Of a stretch of 26,932 nucleotides of DNA, positions 1-5,839 are shown piece by piece (within the stretch, counting starts at the first letter, position 1; the number at the start of each line of letters is the position of its first letter). This DNA is from an uncultured Prevotella sp. Lineage in GTDB: Bacteria > Bacteroidota > Bacteroidia > Bacteroidales > Bacteroidaceae. A program made the position numbers and the translations under genes. A model generated the notes under the pieces. It searched no databases. It worked only from the letters and a program-made list of their open reading frames with translations, and was not told the DNA's origin. Location of the stretch: NCBI GenBank assembly GCA_934219025.1, contig CAKQDG010000023.1, forward strand, positions 1 to 26,932. Direction: 5' to 3'.

Positions 1-442
1 GGAATGCTGTTGCATCAACATTTGTCAGTGTTAGCGAACGGGTAGACGATTTGTTTGATGTCATATATTCCACCTTGAGCATATCGCCTGCCTTACAGTC
101 GGGGATTGTTACGGAACAGGCGTCGCCGAGCCAGAGAGTACCGGTACTTCCACCGAGACGAACATTACCGTTGGAGTTTGCCGTAACGGTAAAAGTCAGA
201 TTTTTGGTTGTTTCAAGTTCTGTCCCGTTAGCCGTCAAAGGGGCATTATCAAGTGCCTGTAAATAGCAGTACCGACTCTTAGAGTCAACCTTCCAATTGG
301 CGTCAGCCTTTATGTTTGTAACATCCTGCGTAGAAACCGACGTGAGGTTCCATCTTCTCACTTCCCTATCGGTGTCGGCATCTTGAGCATAGGCTGTGGC
401 AAAAGCCGTTGCAGCCATTGCTGCCATAATAAATTGTTTCAT
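1..442 (-). CDS. Secreted protein of unknown function, 5' part only
   Basis: The ATG lies at 442-440 and the frame stays open to the window edge, so only about 147 N-terminal residues are present and the C-terminus is missing. The first residues (MKQFIMAAMAATAFATAYAQ) form a signal peptide, with likely cleavage at AYA-Q. The mature part is rich in Thr, Ser, Asn and Gly and looks like a beta-sandwich. It carries a WNLTSVSTQDVTNIKAD stretch near residues 32-48. I recall similar W-N/D-F/L-T segments at the N-terminus of secreted Prevotella and Bacteroides proteins, some of them polysaccharide-active, but this is recollection and not a search. No catalytic motif is visible in the part present. 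It has its own probable promoter and a LacI-type palindrome upstream, which would fit a sugar-regulated gene. The function is unknown. Confidence 0.7.
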   Translation of the reverse strand, partial: MKQFIMAAMAATAFATAYAQDADTDREVRRWNLTSVSTQDVTNIKADANWKVDSKSRYCYLQALDNAPLTANGTELETTKNLTFTVTANSNGNVRLGGSTGTLWLGDACSVTIPDCKAGDMLKVEYMTSNKSSTRSLTLTNVDATAF

Positions 443-512
443 TTAAAATTATGTTTAATAGATTGTTAGATAATATTAGTCGAAACAAGTTCTTCAATTA
501 GATTATTTTTTG

Positions 513-520
513 CAAATATA
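513..520 (-). promoter_or_regulatory. Bacteroidetes -7 box for the secreted protein
   Basis: Read on the minus strand this is TATATTTG, a full match to the Bacteroidetes -7 consensus TAnnTTTG, 70 bases upstream of the ATG at 442. No clear TTTG is seen 19-21 bases further upstream, so only the -7 half is supported. The region is AT-rich, so a chance match is possible. Confidence 0.45.
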
Positions 521-560
521 TATATAAATTCTTAAAGGCTGTCTATATAAATATAAATTT

Positions 561-584
561 GCCAACGTAAACGTTTGCGCTGGC
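561..584. promoter_or_regulatory. LacI-family-type operator palindrome
   Basis: This is a 24-bp inverted repeat of form GCCAnCGnAAACGTTTnCGnTGGC with a perfect 8-bp core AAACGTTT at 569-576. Two of the twelve symmetric pairs do not match. The core with flanking G and C resembles the general LacI/GalR operator pattern (central CG flanked by A and T tracts). It lies about 40 bases upstream of the -7 box at 513-520, so it could be a regulator site for the secreted protein. No regulator gene is in the window, so the assignment rests on the motif alone. Confidence 0.5.
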
Positions 585-639
585 AATAATGTTTTACCGA
601 AACCAGCATACTAAGAATCAAGATTCGCCCAACGAAGAA

Positions 640-725
640 AAGGTGTAAAGGAAAATCTGCAAAGCATGAAGGTGTAAAGTAAAAAATCTGTCAAGACATA
701 CAAGGTGTAAAGTAAAATCTGTCAA
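640..725. repeat. Three degenerate 24-26 bp direct repeats
   Basis: Three related copies start at 640, 669 and 702. Each begins AAGGTGTAAAG and continues through an A-rich stretch to ATCTG and CAA. Copies are 24-26 bases long and separated by 5 and 7 bases. They fill the space downstream of the TPR gene stop (738, minus strand). The spacers are too short and too unequal for a CRISPR array. Nothing else is recognisable between 443 and 737 apart from the -7 box and the palindrome. Confidence 0.7.
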
Positions 726-737
726 TGCGAGGGTATA

Positions 738-2780
738 CTATTTCGCAGACTTCTTGCTATACTTCTTGATTGCGCTATAAGCATCTACAAGACCAAGCTC
801 ACCTGCAAAGCTCAAATCCTTGATGCCAGCTTCAACCTTATTATTATAGATATATACAAGTCCCCGATTGTAATAAGCCTCAACGAGATGAGTGTCGAGA
901 GAGATAGCCTTTGTGTAGTCGGCTATAGCCCGCGGATAGTCTTTCTGACGTGCATAGACATTTGCCCGGTTGTAATACAGATAGGCATTGTCTGCATCAA
1001 GAGAGATAGCCTTGTCTATATCCCCAAGTACACGCAGGCTTTTAAACTGCACCGATTTACCTTGCGACTTGTCGAGGGTCTCCATCATCTGAAGACACAC
1101 GGCACGCTGCCAATAGGCAAGCGACGAAAGGCTGTCGGTCTGTATATATGCAGAAAGATCGTTTTCGGCATCATAGTAATTTTGCAACACTGTGTATGCC
1201 ACGGCGCGCTGAAGTAAAATTCCCTTGTCCACATTCAGATTCTTCGACATGTCAAGCTTGGCGGTCAGAGAGTCTATCATATTGAAATATTCCTTCGACT
1301 CACCCTCGCTTAAACTTTTTGGATTGCAGGTTATCTGGAGCGTGGAGTGTGAAGTGTGGAGTATGGAATGAGGCGTGTGGAATGAGGAAGGTGAAGTATT
1401 ACCGGATTTTTTTTGCATTGCAATCTCCTTGTTGAAATTATCCACACTTTCGTCCGATGCTACGTATGACTTTACCCCATTGGCATATTGCAGATACGAG
1501 AGCTGATACATCGGCATAAGCTCGATGTCTACCTTGCGGTTCTGAACACGTCCACGATATGAGTTTTCATATTCTATACCTACATTCTGATTGTCTTCAA
1601 CCGCAAGCTGATTGTATTTGTCAAAGTTTATCTCACTGCGTTTTCTTACGTTGCGAATCTTGCTCTTGTTCCATCGAGGCTGATATCCGTTAGACTTGTC
1701 AATCTGTGCCTTCATTATGCGAAACTCGTCTAATTCGGCCTTTCCTGTCATGCCAAGACGTCGATAGCAGCGGGCACGACTTTGCAGTCCTATCCAGAAG
1801 TTAGGAAACTGGCTGATAAGATTTGAATAGTCGGCAATGGCACCACGCAAGTTGCCGATGCGTTCACGCAGCAGGGCACGGTTGTAAATTGCCATCACGT
1901 TGCCAGGTTCGAGTTTTATTACGAAATCGAAATCCTCCACGGCACGGTTGTCGTCGCCCACTTGAACTCGCAACTGTCCACGATTGTAGTGAGCAAGAAA
2001 ATTGTTTGGTTCAAGTTCTATAGCCTTGTCGTAGTCGGCAAGCGCACCGCGCAGGTTGTTGATATTGTAGCGTGCAAGGGCACGATTCACATAATAGTTT
2101 GTATTTGTGGGCTTGTAATGTATTGCCTTGGTGAGTTGTTGGTCGGCATCGCGCCATTTTGCATGCGAAAGACTTATCATTGAGCGCACAGCCCAGGCAT
2201 CTCCGTCGTAAGGATTGAGCTCAAGTGTTTTGTCGATGTATTTTTCCCCTTCCACCGTATCCTTCTGCTGAAGACAAAGTTCTGCTTTCAGGGCATAGGC
2301 CTGAGAATAAGTGGCCCAGCGTTTCATCATGATATCGAGATCGGCAGACGCTGCTTTGAAGTCTTTGTCTTCTATACGGCAAAGCACACGGTTGTACCAC
2401 AGACTCTTGTTGTCCGGCTCATATTCTATGGTCTTGTCGTAATCAGCTATTGCCCCCTTGAAATTATTCTGTTTTATACGGCAAAGTCCCCTAAGTTCAA
2501 ACAATACTGGCACGTATGGGTTTAGTTTTATCGCCTCTGTGCAATCTGCCTCAGCGCCAACGAAGTCGTCAAGACGAAACTTTGCCTCTCCCCTGCCGAA
2601 CCAAGGTTCATAAAGATAAGGTTTTGCCGTTATCGCACGAGTGAAATACTGTATCGACAAAACATAATCCTCATAATATAGCGCATTCTGCCCTACCCTA
2701 ATCAAGCGGTCGATATTATACTGAGCATGGGCAAGGGTAAAGGAAAAAAGGAAAATAAGGGAAAGAAATAATTTTCTCAT
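738..2780 (-). CDS. Secreted tetratricopeptide repeat (TPR) protein
   Basis: A 680-residue protein that starts with a signal peptide (MRKLFLSLIFLFSFTLAHAQ), so it is probably periplasmic. Residues about 25-370 form a run of TPR units with the usual spacing of A, Y, A and P (for example GAIADYDKAIELEPNN-like stretches). A second TPR block covers about residues 500-670. The linker between them is basic and low in complexity and includes a 21-codon segment made of a 7-nt repeat at 1334-1396. TPR superhelices bind protein partners; no enzymatic domain is seen, so this is likely a scaffold or assembly factor, but the partner is unknown. It lies 188 bases downstream of def on the same strand. A C5/G5 hairpin sits just before its start. 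The ATG was chosen because it opens the signal peptide. Confidence 0.88.
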   Translation of the reverse strand: MRKLFLSLIFLFSFTLAHAQYNIDRLIRVGQNALYYEDYVLSIQYFTRAITAKPYLYEPWFGRGEAKFRLDDFVGAEADCTEAIKLNPYVPVLFELRGLCRIKQNNFKGAIADYDKTIEYEPDNKSLWYNRVLCRIEDKDFKAASADLDIMMKRWATYSQAYALKAELCLQQKDTVEGEKYIDKTLELNPYDGDAWAVRSMISLSHAKWRDADQQLTKAIHYKPTNTNYYVNRALARYNINNLRGALADYDKAIELEPNNFLAHYNRGQLRVQVGDDNRAVEDFDFVIKLEPGNVMAIYNRALLRERIGNLRGAIADYSNLISQFPNFWIGLQSRARCYRRLGMTGKAELDEFRIMKAQIDKSNGYQPRWNKSKIRNVRKRSEINFDKYNQLAVEDNQNVGIEYENSYRGRVQNRKVDIELMPMYQLSYLQYANGVKSYVASDESVDNFNKEIAMQKKSGNTSPSSFHTPHSILHTSHSTLQITCNPKSLSEGESKEYFNMIDSLTAKLDMSKNLNVDKGILLQRAVAYTVLQNYYDAENDLSAYIQTDSLSSLAYWQRAVCLQMMETLDKSQGKSVQFKSLRVLGDIDKAISLDADNAYLYYNRANVYARQKDYPRAIADYTKAISLDTHLVEAYYNRGLVYIYNNKVEAGIKDLSFAGELGLVDAYSAIKKYSKKSAK
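1334..1396 (-). repeat. Nine-unit 7-nt repeat tract inside the TPR gene
   Basis: Exactly nine degenerate 7-base units (minus-strand forms such as CTCCACA, CTTCACA, TTCCACA) run for 63 bases. Because 63 is a multiple of three, the TPR frame is kept, and the tract encodes a His/Ser/Thr-rich stretch containing HTPHSILHTSHSTLQ at about residues 462-482. Similar units occur between genes at 23435-23462, which suggests an extragenic repeat type that has entered a coding region. Confidence 0.75.
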
Positions 2781-2787
2781 AGAAAAG

Positions 2788-2813
2788 CCCCCTCCAACTC
2801 CCCCAAGGGGGAG
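2788..2813 (-). other. C5/G5 hairpin in the leader of the TPR gene
   Basis: Bases 2798-2804 (CTCCCCC) and 2807-2813 (GGGGGAG) form a perfect 7-bp palindromic stem with a 2-base loop. A further C run at 2788-2792 reads as GGGGG on the minus strand, 8-12 bases before the ATG at 2780. That G run could compete for the same C run, giving two exclusive pairings next to the start. C/G-rich hairpins of this look are, from memory, common between Bacteroidales genes, so it may be only a dispersed repeat. Confidence 0.5.
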
Positions 2814-2925
2814 AGAACTGATAAAACAAATATTTCAAAACCATACTGACTAAAGGGATTATTCCATCCCCCGTACACAGAGAAAGAGAAAAGATTTCTT
2901 TTTCTCCATATTCCAAAAACCAACA

Positions 2926-2962
2926 CCCCCCCTTTCCCTACAATCATGGTGCGGGGGGGGGG
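2926..2962. other. C7 and G10 homopolymer tracts after def
   Basis: A run of seven C (2926-2932) and a run of ten G (2953-2962) flank a 20-base spacer, immediately downstream of the def stop. On the minus strand the C10 and G7 runs can pair as a GC-only stem, followed a few bases later by a short T run, so it could help to end def transcription. Runs this long are prone to length change in the cell and to sequencing error. Confidence 0.5.
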
Positions 2963-2968
2963 CGGTTT

Positions 2969-3529
2969 TTATTTTCTCGGTGCTTTCGTACGATAAGCAC
3001 AACGGAAACGTCCCTGAAGCAACGCTTTCAACTTGTTTTTGATGAGTTGCTTGCGAAGCGGAGAGATGCGGTCGATAAAGAGTTTCGTGTCGAGATGGTC
3101 GAACTCGTGCTGCATAACACGAGCCAGATATCCATCTACCCATTCGTCGTGTGGCTGCAATTCTTCGTCGAGATACTGCACATGGATGCGTGTGGGTCGT
3201 GTTACCTTCTCTGATATGCCTGGCAACGAGAGGCATCCCTCTTCGAGAGATTCTGTGTTCGTATCATCGTATTCAAGGATATGCGGATTAATAAATCCTT
3301 TCTTGAAACCTTTGTATTCGGGGAAATCCTCCGACAAGACATCGAGGTCGATTACCACAACCCGGATGTTCAGTCCAATCTGCGGAGCGGCAAGTCCCAC
3401 TCCGTTAGACTCCTCCATTGTTTCAAACATATTTGCTATCAACTCCTTCAAGTCGGGATAGTCTGTAGGAATATCAACCGATTCTTTGCGTAGAACCGGC
3501 TGACCGTATGTATAAATAGGTAATATCAT
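2969..3529 (-). CDS. def: Peptide deformylase
   Basis: A 186-residue protein, normal length for the family. It removes the N-formyl group from the initiator methionine of new proteins in the cytoplasm, using a bound metal ion. All three family motifs are present: [10 protein letters not shown] at residues 43-52, EGCLSLP with the metal ligand Cys99, and QHEFDHL with His141, Glu142 and His145. The last motif is followed by DTKLF where many homologues have DGVLF, a conservative difference. The start ATG overlaps the ruvX stop by 4 bases (ATGA arrangement at 3526-3529), which indicates translational coupling. It is the last gene of the SPOR lipoprotein-ruvX-def operon. Confidence 0.97.
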   Translation of the reverse strand: MILPIYTYGQPVLRKESVDIPTDYPDLKELIANMFETMEESNGVGLAAPQIGLNIRVVVIDLDVLSEDFPEYKGFKKGFINPHILEYDDTNTESLEEGCLSLPGISEKVTRPTRIHVQYLDEELQPHDEWVDGYLARVMQHEFDHLDTKLFIDRISPLRKQLIKNKLKALLQGRFRCAYRTKAPRK

Positions 3530-3936
3530 CTTCTTGATTCCAAATAACTTTGCAATATTATAGTTGCACTGATTTCATCAACCAGCGCTTTGTTCTGCCT
3601 TGCTTTTTTTCCGAGTCCCCCGTCAATCATGGCTTGATGTGCAAGCACCGAGGTGTAGCGCTCGTCGTAAAGTACAATCGGCGTGGCCTGGCGTTTTTTC
3701 CACCGCGCAACGAATTCCTTCACACGCGCCAAATTTTCGCTGGGCTGTCCGTTTGGCTGTTTCGGCTCGCCTATGACAATAAGCTCCACTGGCTCTGCAT
3801 GTACGTATTTATCAACGAAATCATACAGTTGAGCAGTAGGCACCGTTGTTAGCCCGTTGGCAATGATCTGCAACGGGTCGGTAACGGCAAGACCGGTACG
3901 TTTCTTTCCGTAGTCGATAGAAAGTATGCGTGCCAC
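3526..3936 (-). CDS. ruvX: RuvX/YqgF-type putative pre-16S rRNA nuclease
   Basis: A 136-residue protein of the RNase H-like YqgF family, with usual length. The family has been linked to 16S rRNA 5' maturation and earlier to Holliday junction resolution. Visible family features are the N-terminal [15 protein letters not shown] strand with Asp8, the [10 protein letters not shown] segment with Glu57, and YDERYTS with Asp91; these acidic residues form the expected active site. It lies 5 bases after the SPOR lipoprotein gene and overlaps def by 4 bases, so the three are almost certainly co-transcribed. Bacteria often keep yqgF next to genes of translation or the envelope. Confidence 0.93.
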   Translation of the reverse strand: MARILSIDYGKKRTGLAVTDPLQIIANGLTTVPTAQLYDFVDKYVHAEPVELIVIGEPKQPNGQPSENLARVKEFVARWKKRQATPIVLYDERYTSVLAHQAMIDGGLGKKARQNKALVDEISATIILQSYLESRR

Positions 3937-3941
3937 AGTTA

Positions 3942-4433
3942 TTATTTGTTATAAAGCAACCATGCGTCAGGATACTGACCGCGAATCTGGTTACGGCTTT
4001 GCACAGCCTCGTTCTTCGTGTCGAAAGTTGAAGCGACAACACGATACATTCTCGTTGAAGCATCATAAGCCACCTGTGCGTCATAGCCCTTGTTCTTGAG
4101 TTGTCCCTGCATGCCCTCAGCATTTGCCTGAACGGAATATGAGCCAACCACAACGCTGAAAGCCTTGAGTCCGGCACCGTTTACTACCGAATAGTTGCCC
4201 TGGCGAACAGGCACATTGTCTGTATTGTCCACAACAACAGTCTCCGTGGCAGGCTTCTCCACAACTGGAGTTACCACAGCCACCTCTTCCGTAGGCTGTT
4301 CCGTGGCAGTATTGTTTGCATCGGCAGCTTGAGCCTTTTCATACATTTTACGGTAAGCTTTCTCTGATGAGCCACAACTTGCGAAAGCCATTGCAAGGCA
4401 CAAGCCTGCACATACTATAGCATATTTCTTCAT
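3942..4433 (-). CDS. SPOR-domain lipoprotein
   Basis: A 163-residue protein. I chose the ATG at 4433 because MKKYAIVCAGLCLAMAFASC is a lipoprotein signal with Cys20 as the lipidated residue; the longer open frame upstream adds 19 residues that would bury the signal. Residues about 25-80 are an Ala/Thr/Glu/Val-rich linker. Residues about 83-163 match a SPOR domain: YSVVNGAGLKAFSVVVGSYS, an AEGMQGQLKNKGYDAQV segment, then YRVVASTFDTKNEAVQSRNQ. SPOR domains bind denuded glycan strands of peptidoglycan, often at the division site. The likely role is a cell wall-associated envelope protein. First gene of the operon with ruvX and def, and divergent from the YtxH cassette. Confidence 0.88.
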   Translation of the reverse strand: MKKYAIVCAGLCLAMAFASCGSSEKAYRKMYEKAQAADANNTATEQPTEEVAVVTPVVEKPATETVVVDNTDNVPVRQGNYSVVNGAGLKAFSVVVGSYSVQANAEGMQGQLKNKGYDAQVAYDASTRMYRVVASTFDTKNEAVQSRNQIRGQYPDAWLLYNK

Positions 4434-4577
4434 TTCTATTTTGTTTGATATTAATACTCTACATAATAAATGTTTTGCGAAATTACACAAAATAGGTAGA
4501 ATTTTGCATGGTTTGCCACATAAAGTTTGTTAAATGAACAAAATCTGATGTAGAAGAGATAAAAAACATGGAAAAAA

Positions 4578-4608
4578 CTTGCGATAAAGGAAAAAAGAAG
4601 TAACTTTG
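4578..4608 (+). promoter_or_regulatory. Bacteroidetes promoter of the YtxH-Holin_X cassette
   Basis: TAACTTTG at 4601-4608 is a full match to the -7 consensus TAnnTTTG. A -33 TTG (within CTTG at 4578-4581) lies 19 bases upstream, the preferred spacing. Transcription should start near 4613-4616, giving a leader of about 30 bases before the ATG at 4644. This is one of the clearest promoters in the window. Confidence 0.75.
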
Positions 4609-4643
4609 TGGTAAACTTATTATTAATTTAAATATCGAAGATT

Positions 4644-4865
4644 ATGAAAACATTAGGCTACATTGGAGCATTCCTCGGCGGAGCTCTGGCAGGAACAGCA
4701 CTCGGACTTTTGCTTGCACCTGAAAAGGGAACTGATACAAGAGAGAAAATTACTGACGCTATCGACGACTTCTGCAAGCGCCACAAGATAAACCTCACAC
4801 GCAAAGAGATGGGCGACCTTGCCGACGACATCAAGGATGCTCAGGCTGAAGCAGAAGAGGTTTAA
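4644..4865 (+). CDS. YtxH-like small membrane protein
   Basis: A 73-residue protein with a glycine/alanine-rich membrane helix at residues about 5-26 (IGAFLGGALAGTALGLLLAP) followed by EKGTDTREKI and a charged helical tail. This matches the YtxH domain layout (GxxxG-rich helix, APxxGxxxR motif, amphipathic tail). Members are often general-stress or envelope-stress proteins, but the molecular role is not known. It is the first of three closely packed plus-strand genes and is preceded by a strong Bacteroidetes promoter. Confidence 0.85.
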   Translation: MKTLGYIGAFLGGALAGTALGLLLAPEKGTDTREKITDAIDDFCKRHKINLTRKEMGDLADDIKDAQAEAEEV

Positions 4866-4930
4866 CCCGTAAAAACTGCAGGGAAAATCTGCGAAAGGAC
4901 AAAGAGAATCAATCTATAAAAAAGGAAGGT

Positions 4931-5281
4931 ATGTTTTCGAGCGACAAAAACATTAATATCATTGGCAAGCTTGTGGAAATTGCCCGGCATTATCTGAAGC
5001 TACAGGGGGAATACATCAAGCTTGGCGCCATAGACAAGACGGTGAGACTGGTAACGGCGCTCATCATTGTTGCCGTATTGTCGCTGATAATTATCCTCGT
5101 GCTGATTTTTCTCTCTCTTGCCGTTACGGTGGCGCTGGCAAATGCCGTGGGATATGCTTGGGCATTCTGCATCGTGGGCATTTTCTATTTTCTGGCTTTC
5201 ATCATATTTATTCTTTTCAAGAAGCAGCTGATTGAAAAGCCGCTTGTGAAATTTCTCACCACTTTACTTATGGAGAATTAA
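4931..5281 (+). CDS. Holin_X-type (Actinobacterial holin-like) membrane protein
   Basis: A 116-residue protein. After a charged N-terminal part (residues 1-38) come two long hydrophobic helices at about 41-69 and 72-98, with a basic end (FKKQLIEKPLV). The layout fits the Holin_X / phage holin superfamily protein found in many Bacteroidetes beside YtxH genes. Despite the family name there is no phage gene nearby, so a role in lysis is unlikely; it is more plausibly an envelope-stress membrane protein. An AAGGAAGG stretch directly before the ATG is a stronger purine-rich site than at most genes here. Its stop lies 3 bases before the next ATG. Confidence 0.8.
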   Translation: MFSSDKNINIIGKLVEIARHYLKLQGEYIKLGAIDKTVRLVTALIIVAVLSLIIILVLIFLSLAVTVALANAVGYAWAFCIVGIFYFLAFIIFILFKKQLIEKPLVKFLTTLLMEN

Positions 5282-5284
5282 GTT

Positions 5285-5533
5285 ATGGCTAACAGCAACG
5301 AAAACAGGACTCACTACAAATCGCTCGATGACATAAGCTTGCGCAAGGCTGAACTACTCGGCAAGATCCGGAAAGACCAAGCTGAGATGGGAACACTTTG
5401 GAACGAGATGTTCCAGCCGGAAAAAAAATCCAAGAAGAAAGGCATGAACCTGCAAAGCATAATGAACACCGGCATCGGAGTGCTCGACGGCGCTCTCTTT
5501 GCATGGAAGCTTTACAGGAAGTTCAAGAAATAG
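5285..5533 (+). CDS. Small basic protein of the YtxH-Holin_X cassette
   Basis: An 82-residue protein, 3 bases after the Holin_X gene, so translation is probably coupled. The first half is a charged helix (LRKAELLGKIRKDQAEM), the middle is Lys-rich (PEKKSKKKG), and residues about 55-76 form a mildly hydrophobic segment (SIMNTGIGVLDGALFAWKLY) ending in a basic RKFKK tail. I do not recognise a named family. Its conserved neighbours suggest that it acts with the two membrane proteins, perhaps as a peripheral or single-pass partner. A terminator follows 43 bases later. Confidence 0.75.
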   Translation: MANSNENRTHYKSLDDISLRKAELLGKIRKDQAEMGTLWNEMFQPEKKSKKKGMNLQSIMNTGIGVLDGALFAWKLYRKFKK

Positions 5534-5576
5534 GTATTCCACCATTTCTGTCTGTCTAAGTTTCTTTACAAAAATA

Positions 5577-5617
5577 AAAAAGGCTGAATTCCTTTTATGG
5601 AATCCAGCCTTTTTTTA
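5577..5617 (+). terminator. Rho-independent terminator after the YtxH cassette
   Basis: AGGCTGAATTCC at 5581-5592 pairs with GGAATCCAGCCT at 5599-5610 with one mismatch and a 6-base loop. The stem is flanked by an A run before it and seven T after it (5611-5617), the classic form. The flanking A run means it could also work from the other strand for transcripts coming from the helicase gene. Confidence 0.88.
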
Positions 5618-5620
5618 TTT

Positions 5621-5839
5621 AAGCGCAGAGGCAATGACTTACCGCTGTGAGAGCCTGAGAATGGTTCTGCAACTTCTTATTTTACCGGACTTATAGAAAA
5701 GAATGAGAGCAGTACCAAAAGTTCTAAGCACTTTGGTACCGACAGTACAGCTATGCGATACTCCCGGTCGAGCAATGTTGCAACATCGTTATACCGATGC
5801 TGCACAACTTTGAAATGGAGGTTTGCATTCGTAAAGACA
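5621..5839. other. Gene-free stretch with two hairpins
   Basis: No supportable gene lies between the terminator and the helicase stop. The stretch holds two inverted repeats: GTACCAAAAGT (5712-5722) with ACTTTGGTAC (5730-5739), a 10-bp stem with one bulged base; and GCAACATCG (5780-5788) with CGATGCTGC (5795-5803), a 9-position stem with one mismatch. Neither is followed by a T run. The whole may be a dispersed Prevotella repeat or a remnant; I have an impression of similar text elsewhere but cannot check it here. Confidence 0.4.

Noticed and set aside
640..725. Possible CRISPR array
   Set aside because: Repeats are degenerate, spacers are only 5-7 bases and no cas gene is near.
3033..3461. 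142-codon plus-strand open frame
   Set aside because: Antisense to def, which has all catalytic motifs.
4931..5281. Prophage lysis gene (holin)
   Set aside because: The holin-like family name is the only phage link; there is no endolysin, portal, terminase or integrase in the window, and the gene sits in a YtxH cassette.
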